A stretch of 64,000 bases of DNA from Armatimonadota bacterium (lineage in GTDB: Bacteria > Armatimonadota > Zipacnadia > JAUWAU01), in the NCBI GenBank assembly GCA_030601885.1, contig JAUWAU010000027.1, positions 23,277 through 87,276 on the forward strand, written 5' to 3'. This document shows positions 34,776 through 44,456 of the stretch, in pieces. The translations under genes were made by a program, and so were the position numbers. The first letter of the stretch is position 1, and the number at the start of each line of letters is the position of its first letter. The notes below the pieces were generated by a model. It was not told the DNA's origin. It made no database searches and was given only the letters and a program-made list of their open reading frames with translations.

Positions 34776-34844
34776 GGTGCGTTCCCGGCAAAGGCTGGCT
34801 GTCATGGACGCGAAAGGCAAAGGCGGCGGGGTACGGGCCCCCAC

Positions 34845-36962
34845 CTACAGTGTCGTCGGCGCGAGGAGGAGCAGGGACATGCTGTTGGTTGGCATGGAGA
34901 GCTTGAGCGTTAGGCCTCCGTTCTCGACGGGTACTTGCCGCTCGGGCTCGAGTGGTTGCAGCTCCTGGGCGCGCTTTATGGTTGCGATCTGCTCATCGGT
35001 GATCTCCTTCTCGCTCGGGCGCCCCTGGGCGATCCACGCCCCCCGCGAGTTGCAGTGCTGCGCGTCGATGCGATAGTGGCGCACGACAGCGCTCGTGCCG
35101 GCAAAGCGCAATCCACGGACCTGCACCGTCACCTCGATCTCATCGTCCTCGGCCAACGGATGCTCATCGTTGCAGTTGTACACGACGACGGCAATCTCCT
35201 CGTCGCCATGGCAGGTGGCGAAGGCGCCGATGCGCTCGCCGAACCGCGGCCCGCTGACGGCGATGCGCCTGTCGCCGAGCATGGCGAGCATCTCGTAGGC
35301 CGCGAAGATGGGCTTCTTGAAGCGCGCGCCCCCGTGCGTCAGGGTCAGCCCGTGGGTGTACCGGTCGGGCTTCGGATCGAAATTGCAGTGCCCCGATATC
35401 CCCCAGAACACCAGCGGACCGATGGTGATCCCCTCGTTACGCAGGGCATACAGTCCGTCAATGTACTTCACCAGCGACGCCGCGCCGTAGCTCGTGAGGG
35501 CCTCGAGCTTGTGCAGGCCCATGCCGTACTCGTTCTGCTGCAGCTCGATGCCCTCCAGCTCCGGGTAGCTCTGCACGAGCGCCGCGATGCTGAGCGCCTT
35601 GGCAAACTGCGCCGGCGTGCCCGAGTAGCCGTGCCAGGAGACGAAATCGATGCGGGTGCCTGTCTGTCCTGTGGCGGCGTTCGTGCCTTTGGTGCAGTGG
35701 TCGAGCAGCGCCCGGACGAGGTCCTCAAACCCCGCGATGGCCGGTCCGCCGACGCGGATGCCCTCGTCGGCCGCCAGGGCGCCATCGACGAAGTAGTCGT
35801 ACAGCGTGCAGAGGTCCTCGACGTGGTTCTCCTTCGTTCCGTGCCAGTACTTCCACCACAGGTCCGGCTCGTTCCAGATCTCCCACCACCACGTACGCAC
35901 CTCGTCGCGTCCGTAGCGATCGATGCAATGCTTGACCGTGGCGTACACCAGGTCGCGCCACTTGCGATAGTCCTTGGGTGGGCTGATGGAGCCGCCGCCG
36001 TAATTGCGCTTGCTCGGATCGGCGGCGAGGGCGTCCGGCATGAAGTCAGTCTCAATGATGGGCTTCAGACCAAGCTCGATGAAGCGGTCCAGCACCCGAT
36101 CCAGGTGCCGGAAGTCGTAGCGCGGCGTGCCGTCGGCGTCCTCGGAGTAGATGCGGCAGCCGAAGGGTTGGTCGCTCCAGCCCGGCGTGCCGTCGGAGAA
36201 CATGTTATGGCAGCGGATGTAGCGGAAGGGCCGGTGCCGCTCGATGTCCTCCCAGACATCCGCGAGCTCAGGATTGAAGGTCTCCGCGTACATGCCATCG
36301 TAGCCGATGCCGGCCCAGAAGTGATCGCAGGGGCCGAGGTCGCGGGAGGCGTCGATGGTGATGACAGGAGCTGTATGCGCTGCACTGCTCTCCGCAGGCA
36401 AGGCTGCCTGCGCCACGCTCTCGGGGCCCGATTCGAGCTGGACATGATCCACCACAAACGCCTGCTTCCGCCCGACGCACTTGAACTCGATGCGGTTGAG
36501 CTTCCGCGGATCCAACGGCTGCTTCGGGCCCCACGGGCGGAAGGCGCCCCAGGGGAGGCTGTAGCGCTGCCAGCGCGGCGGGACGATGATGCTGCGTCGG
36601 TAGCGGCCGACGCCCTCGACGGTGACGAAGAAGTCCACCAGCGCCCAGCTTCCCTCGCCCTTGAGCCACAGCACGATGCGGCGCGACGGCTGGATGGGTG
36701 GCGTGAGCTTGCGCCGAACCGTCTTCCAGCCGGTGTATCGATCGGTGAACTCGATCCGCCCGGCGCCTTCCCCCACGGCCGCATCGGCCACGGTCGTGAG
36801 CTTCGTCTCCTCGCGCCCGGCACGCCAGTCCGGGCCGATGCCGGCCTCGAAGTCCTCGATCACTTGCACCTCAGCACGAGTCGCGGGGGCCAACGCAAGC
36901 GCAATGGCAGCAACAGCGGCTGCGACCGGCACACTTACCGGCGTACACGATGGGAGTGACAT
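34845..36962 (-). CDS. Secreted GH39-like glycoside hydrolase with N-terminal carbohydrate-binding domain
   Basis: The 705-residue protein has a signal peptide (about 1-31). A beta-sandwich domain of carbohydrate-binding type (33-190, starting VQVIEDFEAG) is followed by a TIM-barrel with WWEIWNEPDLWW near residue 364, whose Glu is the acid/base of clan GH-A. A nucleophile candidate Glu lies in ELQQNEYGMG near 478. FRYIRCHNMFSDG fits GH39 beta-xylosidases and alpha-iduronidases. A C-terminal beta domain closes the chain. It should cut beta-linked sugars outside the cytoplasm. The start at 36962 is the last Met before the signal peptide; two earlier Mets are possible. It is divergent from the DUF3604 gene. 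Confidence 0.82.
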   Translation of the reverse strand: MSLPSCTPVSVPVAAAVAAIALALAPATRAEVQVIEDFEAGIGPDWRAGREETKLTTVADAAVGEGAGRIEFTDRYTGWKTVRRKLTPPIQPSRRIVLWLKGEGSWALVDFFVTVEGVGRYRRSIIVPPRWQRYSLPWGAFRPWGPKQPLDPRKLNRIEFKCVGRKQAFVVDHVQLESGPESVAQAALPAESSAAHTAPVITIDASRDLGPCDHFWAGIGYDGMYAETFNPELADVWEDIERHRPFRYIRCHNMFSDGTPGWSDQPFGCRIYSEDADGTPRYDFRHLDRVLDRFIELGLKPIIETDFMPDALAADPSKRNYGGGSISPPKDYRKWRDLVYATVKHCIDRYGRDEVRTWWWEIWNEPDLWWKYWHGTKENHVEDLCTLYDYFVDGALAADEGIRVGGPAIAGFEDLVRALLDHCTKGTNAATGQTGTRIDFVSWHGYSGTPAQFAKALSIAALVQSYPELEGIELQQNEYGMGLHKLEALTSYGAASLVKYIDGLYALRNEGITIGPLVFWGISGHCNFDPKPDRYTHGLTLTHGGARFKKPIFAAYEMLAMLGDRRIAVSGPRFGERIGAFATCHGDEEIAVVVYNCNDEHPLAEDDEIEVTVQVRGLRFAGTSAVVRHYRIDAQHCNSRGAWIAQGRPSEKEITDEQIATIKRAQELQPLEPERQVPVENGGLTLKLSMPTNSMSLLLLAPTTL

Positions 36963-37208
36963 GCCTGCCGCCCTCATGTCATATGGCTTACTACCCTTAT
37001 GTATTCGCCACGCCCACGCGTCATCCTTGCGCCGTGGGCGGATCACCAGCGGATGGTATGGCTAGCGCTTGAATCGCCAATGGTCAATGGACGCTGACCG
37101 GACATGCCGTCCGTGGGCCATGTGCACCCCGTGGAAAGAGGTGCCCTTCGCGCATCTGCACAAATAGACGACGCGGGAACACCGGGGGGCGAGATGGGGG
37201 GCATCTCA

Positions 37209-40019
37209 ATGCACGGTTGCCGGCGCCGTCCGTCGGTCTTCGCTCTACTCATCGTCTTCGTCGCTGCCGTCTCCGTCGCCGTCGCTCAAGACGCCGAACG
37301 GGCGGTCGTGAAGTTCGAGTTCGGCGTCAAGACGCAGGAGCCGAAGCAGTGGACCGGCGCCGTCCGCCTACGCGCCGGCGAGCTGCTGTCCCTGACGCCG
37401 TGGTCGCTCGAGGATGCCGACGAGGACGTCGTGAATGACGATGGGACATTTGAGCTGACCTCCCGCCCGGGGCGCCCGGTGAGCAAGACGACGGAGAACT
37501 CCCCCGACGGCTTCCTCGTATATGTGTCGGCGCAGCGCGGCGCCGAGATCGAGCTGACGGTGAACGGCCAGCACGCCACCGTGCCGCTGAGCAAGCTGCA
37601 GCTCGGCGCCGTGGCGGCGTTGCTGGACGGGGACATCACCGCCCAATTGCTGCCGGCCGAGACCACGCTCTCGACCCCTGAGCGGGAGGACGACTATCCC
37701 GCCGTCGCCTGCGACCGGCATGGCACGGGCTGGGTGGCGTGGCTTTCGTTCGCCGACGGCAGCGACATCGTGCTCGCGAGGAGCTTCGATGGCACATCGT
37801 GGACCGATGCGGAGCCGGTAACTCCGGAGCCGGGGGATTACCACCAGCCGCAGATCGCGGTCGGCCGCGGCGGGCGCCCATGGGTCGTGTGGAGCGCGAA
37901 CGTGGATGGCCAGTGGGATCTGTTCGCGGTGCGGTGGAGGGGCAAACAGTGGGGGAAACCGAAGCGGCTGACGGACTCACCGGCACCCGACATCTGCCCC
38001 CGCCTCCTCGCCGACCGAGACGGCGACCTGTGGCTGGTGTGGCAATCGTTTGCGGCGGACGCTGCCGTCCGCAGTGGGAACAGCGACGTGTGGCTCATCC
38101 GCCACACCAAGGGGCGCTGGACCAAGCCGGTGCAGGTGACTGAGCATGCGGCGAACGATTGGCAACCGGCGCTTGCCGCAGCGGGCGGTGGCAGCGCCTG
38201 CATCGTATGGGACACCTACCGGAACGGGAGCTACGATGTGTACGCGACAGCGTTCGCGGATGGAGAGCTTTCCCAGCCGATGCCCGTCGCCGCGACGGAG
38301 AACTTTGAAGCCCACGCCACGGTTGCCTGCGACGCCGCGGGTCGGTACTGGATCGCCTGGGACGTGGGCGGCCCGGGCTGGGGCAAGGACTACAGCGAGA
38401 AGTCGGGCTTCAACTTCGGCCCGTACGAGACTCTCGGCCCGCCGCACAGTTACCGGCGATTGGGACTGGCATGCCTGGTCAACGGCGATTTGCGGGGCCT
38501 GAGGCAGGACGTTGGCGAAGTGCTGCCATCAGTTGAGTGGGTACAGTTCAAGCGCGACACCGACCGCGGATGCCCGTACTATGAGCTGCCGAGCCTTGCG
38601 GTGGACGGCGAGGGGCGGCTCTGGCTCTTCTACCGGGTGAACTTCCAGGGATTCTACGTACACATCAACAGCGCCTGGTACACGTACGCCATCTATAACG
38701 ACGGCAACGGCTGGTCCGCGCCAATCCTGCTGCCGCGCAGCGGCGGCCGAAACGATCAGTACCCCGCATGGTGCCTCGCGCCGGACGGCACGCTCGTCGC
38801 CGCGTGGGCAGGCGACGGTCGCGACTTCGACTGGAAGCAGGCACACGCAACCAAAGGCGTCAACAACAGCAACGTCTACGTCGCCCAGATACCTCGGCCG
38901 TCGCTCCCGGCCACCGAGATACCGCTCACGGCCCGGCTCTCGCCCCGAGTGGCGACGATCCCGCCGGACGAGCCGGTGCTCGAGAAGCGTCCGTCTCTGC
39001 AGGTGGGCAACGAGCGCTATGAGCTCTTTTGGGGCGATTTCCATCGCCACACGGACATCTCGCAGTGCTCCTCCAACATTGACGGGACGCGGCAGGACGT
39101 GTACCGCTACGCGCTCGACGCCGGGCAGCTCGACTTCGTCGCCGTCACCGACCATCACACGCACTCGAACGTGTACTCCTGGTGGTGCACCCAAAAGAGC
39201 GCCGACCTCTTCCACGTTGCGCAGCGTCTCGTCCCGTTCTACGCCTACGAGCGCAGCATGGGCAACGGCCTCGGACATCGCAACATCGTCTATCTGACCC
39301 GAGGGGAGCCGATGGTCTTGGAGCCGATCGCGCTAGAAGGCGCCAACGATACGGTCCGCCTGTGGCGCACCCTTGGCGAACGCTTGCGTTCGCCGGGCAA
39401 GGACATCATCGCCATCCCGCACCAGCTCTCGGGGCCGTGGCACGACTGGCAGTACAAGAACCGGGAGCTGGAGCCCGTCGTGGAGCTTTTCCAGGGGCAC
39501 CGGGGCTCGTACGAGTATGCCAGCTCGCCGCGGCCGCGGGGTTTGAGCTCCGGGAAAGACAAGGGCTCACTCTGGGAGGCCCTCGAACGGAATGTCCGCG
39601 TCGGCGTCATCGCCAGCTCCGACCACATGTCCACCCACATCTCCTACGCCTGCGCATACGCCACCGAGATGACGCGCCGCGGCATCTTCGAGGCGCTCAA
39701 AGCCCGCCGCACCTACGCGGCGACGGAGAAGATGCTGCTTGACTTCCGCCTCGATGACCACCTCATGGGCGAGACGTGCCCGCTCGACACGCCGCGGAAG
39801 CTGACGGTGGATATCACCGGCACGCGCAAGCTCACCGGCGTGGACATCGTCCGCAACAACAGGATCATCTACTCCCACCAGCCGACGACGGAGCACGCGA
39901 GGTTCCTGTACCGGGACATGGACCCGCCAGAGGGTGAGTGCTACTACTACGTGCGCGGGATCCAGGAGGACCAGAACGCCTGCTGGTCGTCGGCGGTTTG
40001 GGTGACGGCCAGTGGTTAG
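37209..40019 (+). CDS. Secreted propeller-DUF3604 (PHP-like) metallohydrolase
   Basis: This 936-residue protein has a signal peptide (about 1-28). A beta-rich part (about 150-590) has repeated segments such as HQPQIAVGRGGRPWVVWSA and CPRLLADRDGDLWLVWQS, as in a beta-propeller. The final 320 residues form a DUF3604/PHP-like domain with metal motifs FHRHTD (about 610), TDHHTHS (about 647), IPHQ and SDHMSTH (about 804). Such proteins are linked to exported enzymes of unknown substrate. The ATG at 37209 is used, with a G-run seven bases upstream; an ATG at 37194 is in frame. The final residues and stop lie in a TCAGTGG-type repeat. It is divergent from the GH39-like gene, so the two may act on the same polymer. 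Confidence 0.8.
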   Translation: MHGCRRRPSVFALLIVFVAAVSVAVAQDAERAVVKFEFGVKTQEPKQWTGAVRLRAGELLSLTPWSLEDADEDVVNDDGTFELTSRPGRPVSKTTENSPDGFLVYVSAQRGAEIELTVNGQHATVPLSKLQLGAVAALLDGDITAQLLPAETTLSTPEREDDYPAVACDRHGTGWVAWLSFADGSDIVLARSFDGTSWTDAEPVTPEPGDYHQPQIAVGRGGRPWVVWSANVDGQWDLFAVRWRGKQWGKPKRLTDSPAPDICPRLLADRDGDLWLVWQSFAADAAVRSGNSDVWLIRHTKGRWTKPVQVTEHAANDWQPALAAAGGGSACIVWDTYRNGSYDVYATAFADGELSQPMPVAATENFEAHATVACDAAGRYWIAWDVGGPGWGKDYSEKSGFNFGPYETLGPPHSYRRLGLACLVNGDLRGLRQDVGEVLPSVEWVQFKRDTDRGCPYYELPSLAVDGEGRLWLFYRVNFQGFYVHINSAWYTYAIYNDGNGWSAPILLPRSGGRNDQYPAWCLAPDGTLVAAWAGDGRDFDWKQAHATKGVNNSNVYVAQIPRPSLPATEIPLTARLSPRVATIPPDEPVLEKRPSLQVGNERYELFWGDFHRHTDISQCSSNIDGTRQDVYRYALDAGQLDFVAVTDHHTHSNVYSWWCTQKSADLFHVAQRLVPFYAYERSMGNGLGHRNIVYLTRGEPMVLEPIALEGANDTVRLWRTLGERLRSPGKDIIAIPHQLSGPWHDWQYKNRELEPVVELFQGHRGSYEYASSPRPRGLSSGKDKGSLWEALERNVRVGVIASSDHMSTHISYACAYATEMTRRGIFEALKARRTYAATEKMLLDFRLDDHLMGETCPLDTPRKLTVDITGTRKLTGVDIVRNNRIIYSHQPTTEHARFLYRDMDPPEGECYYYVRGIQEDQNACWSSAVWVTASG

Positions 40020-40195
40020 TAGTTATCGACGGGATGCGAACACGGTAAGGCGTGGAAAGGATCCCAGCAGGAACCCGGCTGGCCGCTGGCGAATAGGATA
40101 TAGATCGTACGGGACCGCGGACACCCTGTAGCCGGCAACAGCCTGCTCCGACCGTGCACTACGTGGCGCTGGTTCCGCAGAGTTCGGAGGTGTCG

Positions 40196-40633
40196 ATGAT
40201 GGGTGCCAACCTGGCGGTGCCGTGGCTGCGAACTCTGATCTCAGGAGTGGCCTTGTGCCTCATGGTGGCCGTCGCGGCGATACAAGAGTGGCTCTGGCCC
40301 GGGCGCGGGCAACCGGCGCATGCTTGGTTCGCTTTGGCTGCGGCTCTCGCGGGAGCTAACCTCGTCAGGGAGTGGCAGCGGGTGCGGCCGGTGCACCTGG
40401 CAGTCGCTCTCGGGTTTGTGCTGGTCCTGGCGCTCGTCTCCGGGATGGGGATCCTCTACGTGGTACTGGCCCTGTACTCCTGGCCCCGCTTCAGCGGCTT
40501 CGAGATCTTCCAATTAGCCGGGGGTGGCGCGGCATGGGCAGTGGCGACCTACGGCTATGTGAAGGCCGCGTCGCTGCTCCAGGAGGCCTGCAAGGTCATC
40601 GAGCGGGGTGGTCCATCGGGCTCACAGCTATAG
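40196..40633 (+). CDS. Small membrane protein of unknown function
   Basis: The 145-residue protein has four hydrophobic stretches (about 12-32, 43-55, 65-92 and 108-120). It ends in a cytoplasmic-type segment KVIERGGPSGSQL. I recognise no family. GGAGG lies five to eight bases before two adjacent ATGs (40196 and 40199), which supports coding. It is convergent with the DUF4129 gene, 27 bases apart. Confidence 0.55.
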   Translation: MMGANLAVPWLRTLISGVALCLMVAVAAIQEWLWPGRGQPAHAWFALAAALAGANLVREWQRVRPVHLAVALGFVLVLALVSGMGILYVVLALYSWPRFSGFEIFQLAGGGAAWAVATYGYVKAASLLQEACKVIERGGPSGSQL

Positions 40634-40660
40634 CGCTGCGTTAGCGAACCCGGCCGCTCA

Positions 40661-42463
40661 CTATCCAGCCTGCGCCGCCTCCTCCTGCGCCAGGGCCGAG
40701 TCGATGCGCGCCTGCAGCCTCGCCCAGATGCCCCTCAGGGAGTCCACCTGCGCGTCGGTGATGTCCTTCGGGGTGTAGGAGGCCTGGACGAAGTAAAGCG
40801 TGAGCGTGTGGGCCTCTTTGCTGATCGGGGCGAGCGGTGCGGGGAGCTTTCTCAGGTACTCAAGGGGCGTCTGCTCGGGCGCGCGCGGACACTCGAGCAG
40901 CTCTGCATAGGCCAGCATGGCCCGGTAGACGTGCTTCACCTTCTCCGCCGAAGATTTGCCGGTGAGACTGCGGTCGCTGAACGGATCGGCCAGCGTCTGC
41001 CGGTCGATCCCTTGGGCCTCCGCGGCAACTACTCCTCCCAGCCGCCGCAGACGCAGCAGGTACAACAAGCGCGCCAGCAGCGCCTGAAGGCGCTGCAGCA
41101 CGGCGGCAACTATGGGCGGCATGCGGAGCTTCCAGCCGGTGGTCTTTCGCAGCCAGGCGATGAACGCCCGAGCGAGGCGGTACAGCACGTACAGCGCCAG
41201 GAGCGCCAGGAGAATGGCGATAACGAGCTTGAGCAGCCATAGCCAGTCCCTGCGCGGCGCAGGCGGCTGCTCTCCCGCCCCCTCTCCCATGCCGGCGCCC
41301 TCGCCAGTGCCGCCGGCTGCGCCACCGGCCTCCCCGGCCCCACCCGCTCCCTCGCCAACGCCGCCCTGCTGATGACGCCCCGCTCCCTCTCCCTCGCGCT
41401 CTCCTGCGCCCTTGGTTCCCGCCTGAGCGCCGCCGGCCGCGCCCTCCTCGCCGCCCTCGCCGGCCCGATCTTGCTCCTCGAGCGGCCGTTGGCCCTCCAC
41501 CGGCGCATCCAGTCCCTCGCCCTCGGCCTCGCCTGGCACCGAGGCGATGCGGCTGCCCGGCTCCACCTTTGCGCCCGTATCCCGGCGTGGGAGGAAAGAG
41601 GCGACGGCGAGGATTGCGCAGATCGCCATGGCGCTGAGCCAGATCCATGCGGGCGCCACGGACGCTGAGAGCCCTATCTTTCGCCGGCGCACTTGCATCC
41701 GCAAGGCCGACAGGCTGGTGAGCGCCAGCAGCGCCAGCGCGAAGAACATATACGCCGCCAGACACTTGAATGCGAAGGGAGTTGATTCGCCACGCACGGC
41801 GATCATGGCCCGCTGGCCCAGGGCGAAAATGGCCACGGCGACGAGCGAGAACCACATCACGAGCCAACCAGGATGCTTCGGCGCCCGCCGGTCGCCGATG
41901 GGCCGAGCGCGCTCGCGCTCTCTGCCGGCGGTGATCTCGCTGAGCAGGCCCTCCTCGCCGGCGCGCTCCGTCGTCTCCTCGGCCGTGCATTCACGCGTCA
42001 GCCGGCCGGCGGCGTACCAGATCAGTCCCACGATGGCGTAATTGAAGAGGAGATCGATGAGCCGCCCGCCCCCCATCCGCTGACCCGTGAGCGAGCCCGA
42101 CCACATGGTGAACTGCCAGATGAAGAGCCCTATCGCTGCGGCCAGTCCGATGATGTAGGGCGCGGCAATGGCCGATTCGCCATACTTCGTGCGCACGCGC
42201 GTGACGAAGACGGTCCCCAGCAGGAAGAAGAAGCACACCCACTTGAGCGCGCCGGCGGCGGTGCCACCGGTGAGCGCGCGCAGCTCTATGAGGTAGTACA
42301 GGAAGCTGCTGAGCAGCCCAATGACGCCGATGGGAATGGCGAACTCCGTGATCCAGTCCAGCGGCTGCCGCCGGGCCGCGGCAGAGGACCTGAAGCTCGG
42401 CCCCAGGCCGTCCTTCGGCGGCGGCTGCCCGTACGAGATGTGTCCGGCGGGTGGATGGCTCAT
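40661..42463 (-). CDS. Multi-pass membrane protein with C-terminal DUF4129 domain
   Basis: The 600-residue protein has seven or eight N-terminal spans (about 37-290). A low-complexity linker rich in Gly, Glu and Ala follows (about 318-405, for example GAGEREGEGAGRHQQGG). Another span lies near 412-430, and the cytoplasmic C-terminal DUF4129 domain contains VYRAMLAYAELLECPRAPEQTPLEYLRKL. DUF4129 proteins often accompany transglutaminase-like and MoxR/DUF58 genes, none of which is present here. The function is unknown. The next gene upstream is only a truncated fragment. Confidence 0.8.
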   Translation of the reverse strand: MSHPPAGHISYGQPPPKDGLGPSFRSSAAARRQPLDWITEFAIPIGVIGLLSSFLYYLIELRALTGGTAAGALKWVCFFFLLGTVFVTRVRTKYGESAIAAPYIIGLAAAIGLFIWQFTMWSGSLTGQRMGGGRLIDLLFNYAIVGLIWYAAGRLTRECTAEETTERAGEEGLLSEITAGRERERARPIGDRRAPKHPGWLVMWFSLVAVAIFALGQRAMIAVRGESTPFAFKCLAAYMFFALALLALTSLSALRMQVRRRKIGLSASVAPAWIWLSAMAICAILAVASFLPRRDTGAKVEPGSRIASVPGEAEGEGLDAPVEGQRPLEEQDRAGEGGEEGAAGGAQAGTKGAGEREGEGAGRHQQGGVGEGAGGAGEAGGAAGGTGEGAGMGEGAGEQPPAPRRDWLWLLKLVIAILLALLALYVLYRLARAFIAWLRKTTGWKLRMPPIVAAVLQRLQALLARLLYLLRLRRLGGVVAAEAQGIDRQTLADPFSDRSLTGKSSAEKVKHVYRAMLAYAELLECPRAPEQTPLEYLRKLPAPLAPISKEAHTLTLYFVQASYTPKDITDAQVDSLRGIWARLQARIDSALAQEEAAQAG

Positions 42464-42473
42464 TGGTGGTGCT

Positions 42474-42635
42474 CTATCCTACCCACAGCGAGCCGTTGTC
42501 GAACCAGCGGTCCTTCGGCCCAGGCGCCAATACCAGGTACTTCACCCGCAAGGACTCGCTGAGGATATCCCGCGTCTTGGCCGGACGCCGAGCCATCGCG
42601 GCGTGCCGGCAGTTCGGCGCCTCGGACGAGCGAAC
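42474..42635 (-). pseudogene. C-terminal fragment of an unrecognised protein, cut by a repeat
   Basis: Immediately upstream of the DUF4129 gene a minus-strand frame encodes an ordinary-looking protein end: ILSESLRVKYLVLAPG and KDRWFDNGSLWVG. The coding signal stops upstream where a 123-family repeat begins at about 42637. There is no start with a ribosome site. It probably belonged to the operon of the DUF4129 gene and lost its 5' part when the repeat arrived. I do not recognise the family. Confidence 0.45.
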
Positions 42636-42636
42636 G

Positions 42637-42775
42637 CATCCTCATCGTTTCCGGGTGGCCCACCGGGCCATGGCGAACTACCCCGAAGATTTCCCCCGTC
42701 GGCCCACCCGTACTACTCTGCGAAGTAGCGACCCTTCGCTACGTAGCACGAGTTGTAGCCGGAGCAGCTTGACGC
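42637..42775. repeat. Diverged copy of the 123-bp dispersed repeat
   Basis: It contains the core TCCTCATCGTTTCCGGGTG (42639-42657), GTGGCCCACCGGGCCATGG, a GAAGATTTCCCCCGTCGG segment and, after an insertion, TTGTAGCCGGAGCAGCTT. The order is rearranged relative to 58962-59207. Confidence 0.65.
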
Positions 42776-42860
42776 TGCTGCTTTTAGAATGGCGTTGAAC
42801 ATAGGTGCTTCTCCTCAAAGTTATGGAAATGTGATACTATTATGGTGCATCACGTGAGCA
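42776..42860. other. Intergenic DNA before the transposase remnant
   Basis: The short stretch has no gene. It is locally A+T-richer than its surroundings (GTGATACTATTATGG), as expected near an insertion-sequence end, but no matching inverted repeat was found. Confidence 0.35.
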
Positions 42861-43325
42861 GTGGAGCCGGTGGCCAAACTCAAGTCGCGGCCTCAGTTGA
42901 GCCTGGTAAGTGCCGAAGTGTATGACGATGCCTAAGGTATTCCCCAGCGGCATTGGTCGCGCCTCTTTTACCGGCATCTGTTCTGTGCTCTGGACGACGG
43001 CGAGTACGCCAAGCTGTACAAAGACGGCGGACGGTACCCGATTTCGCCGAAGCTGTTGGTGTGCATCACCGTGCTGCAGTACATGTTCCGGGTGAGCGAT
43101 CGGGCGGCGATTGAGGCGACGATTTCGGAGTTGGTTCGGTGCTGCGGGCTTCGGCGGAGCCGGTATCGCGGCGCGCCATTCCGCCGGCTGCATGCGTACC
43201 TGGCGGCGGCCGCACTGAACGTGCGGCGGCTGCTGCGGGCGGTGGCCGCGGGCGAAGTGCCGGGGCCGGAGCATCCCGGCGCCCTGCCGGCGGTCGCAGC
43301 CCCATGGGTGGGCTCTTTTTCTTGG
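42861..43325 (+). pseudogene. IS1182-like (DUF772) transposase remnant
   Basis: In one frame the translation gives a transposase start (PQLSLVSAEVYDDA), an in-frame TAA, then GEYAKLYKDGGRYPISPKLL and VLQYMFRVSDRAAIEA. These are DUF772-type N-terminal features. This jumps directly to RCCGLRRSRYRGAPFRRLHAYLAAAALNVRRLLR, the C-terminal end of such transposases. Several hundred residues with the catalytic DDE region are missing. The copy is dead and may only move with a helper. Confidence 0.7.
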
Positions 43326-43567
43326 TCGCGCCTGCTTTTGCCCATGCTGAGCCTGCGGGCGCGACACCTCATCCGGACGATTCTGAGCCGACATCTCACC
43401 ATCACCCGGCGGGCGCTACCCATCACCAACGCCGCCACATGAACTCGCGCGCCAAACCGCCGCCAAAGCAGCGGCGTCAGCCTGCTCCGGCTACAACGAG
43501 TGAGCATACGACGAAAACTTCGAAGCACATAACGAGGTGTGAGGTGGCGGGATTCGCCTGGACCCGC

Positions 43568-43796
43568 ATGAATCTTGGGACCAAGAAAACGGCCTGGATC
43601 GGCACGGTGATCATTGGCGCAATCATTGGTGCGCTGAACCTGGGACATTACGCCGTCGTGTCGTGCATGGACGGTGTAGAAAGGCCCTTTGGCCTCTACC
43701 CCGGGGGCCTGCCGGTAGGAACGGTACTGAGACTGATGGGCACAAAGCTGTCGCCCGCCGCGCAGCACCGATCGGCCCGCTCCTCCTCTCAGTCTG
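43568..43796 (+). other. Possible small membrane-protein fragment
   Basis: From an ATG at 43568 the frame reads MNLGTKKTAWIGTVIIGA, then a hydrophobic stretch and CMDGVERPFGLYPGGLPVG. It looks like a real protein start with one membrane span. It then loses coding character and runs across the yihY remnant in another frame. I cannot assign a family. It may be a truncated gene. Confidence 0.3.
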
Positions 43797-44321
43797 ATGC
43801 CTCCGGCTGCAAGTTCATTCTGGCCACGGCCCCGGGGATGGATATCCCGCAAGGGTGTGTCCTTCGCTGCCTTTGTGCTGGCCAGCGTACTGTTCCTGCT
43901 GTCCATTGCCGCCACTTCGCTGTCCGCGGCGAAGGGCTACAGCGCCACAGTCTTCGGCGTCAGCCTCGCGGAGCTGCCCACGCTTTGGCATGTGCTCACA
44001 GCCGTGACGCCAGTGCTCCTTTCGGGTCTGATGTTTCTGTCTCTTTAGACGGTGCTGCCCAACACCAAGGTGACAGGGCGCTACGCCCTCCTGGGAGCGG
44101 CATTGGCAGCCGTGATCTGGGAGCTGACGAAAGCCGTCTTGCAGTACTGCGCTTCCTATTTCCCCACCTACGATCGCCTGTACGGGTCGCTGGCCGGCAT
44201 CACGATCCTGGTGCTGTGGCTGAATCTGACGGGCTTCTCCCTGCTCCTGGGCGCGGAGGTAGCTGCCATCTGCCAGGAGCATGAGACGCGTGTGCCCCGG
44301 GCCTCGACGTCGGCAGCGTGA
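43797..44321 (+). pseudogene. Decayed YihY/UPF0761 family gene with in-frame TAG
   Basis: The frame encodes RGWISRKGVSFAAFVLASVL, further YihY spans, and then LFLSL followed by an in-frame TAG at about 44046-44048. It continues in the same frame as TVLPNTKVTGRYALLGAAL and WELTKAVLQYCASYFPTYDR to CQEHE. The N-terminal third of the protein is missing. The C-terminal part is closely similar to the remnant at 16112-16453. The truncation and stop point to a pseudogene; readthrough of the TAG cannot be excluded from sequence. Confidence 0.7.
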
Positions 44322-44456
44322 GCGGGGCATTTGCGCCCAAGAGGAATCGCGGCGTTCGCAACGAACAGCACAACGCGCCTCTCACCCGCACGTTCAACGC
44401 CGATCCAGGACCTCGATTGCGTTGCCGCTGCCGTAGTGGTCGCGGAGGGCAGCGCC

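Noticed and set aside
34935..36959. A 674-codon plus-strand open frame opposite the GH39-like gene
   Set aside because: The minus strand carries the signal peptide and catalytic motifs; the plus-strand translation has antisense-type composition.
43139..44284. A 381-codon plus-strand frame across the transposase and yihY remnants
   Set aside because: It joins unrelated pieces, overlaps better-supported frames and has low-complexity stretches; only the segment from 43568 looks protein-like.
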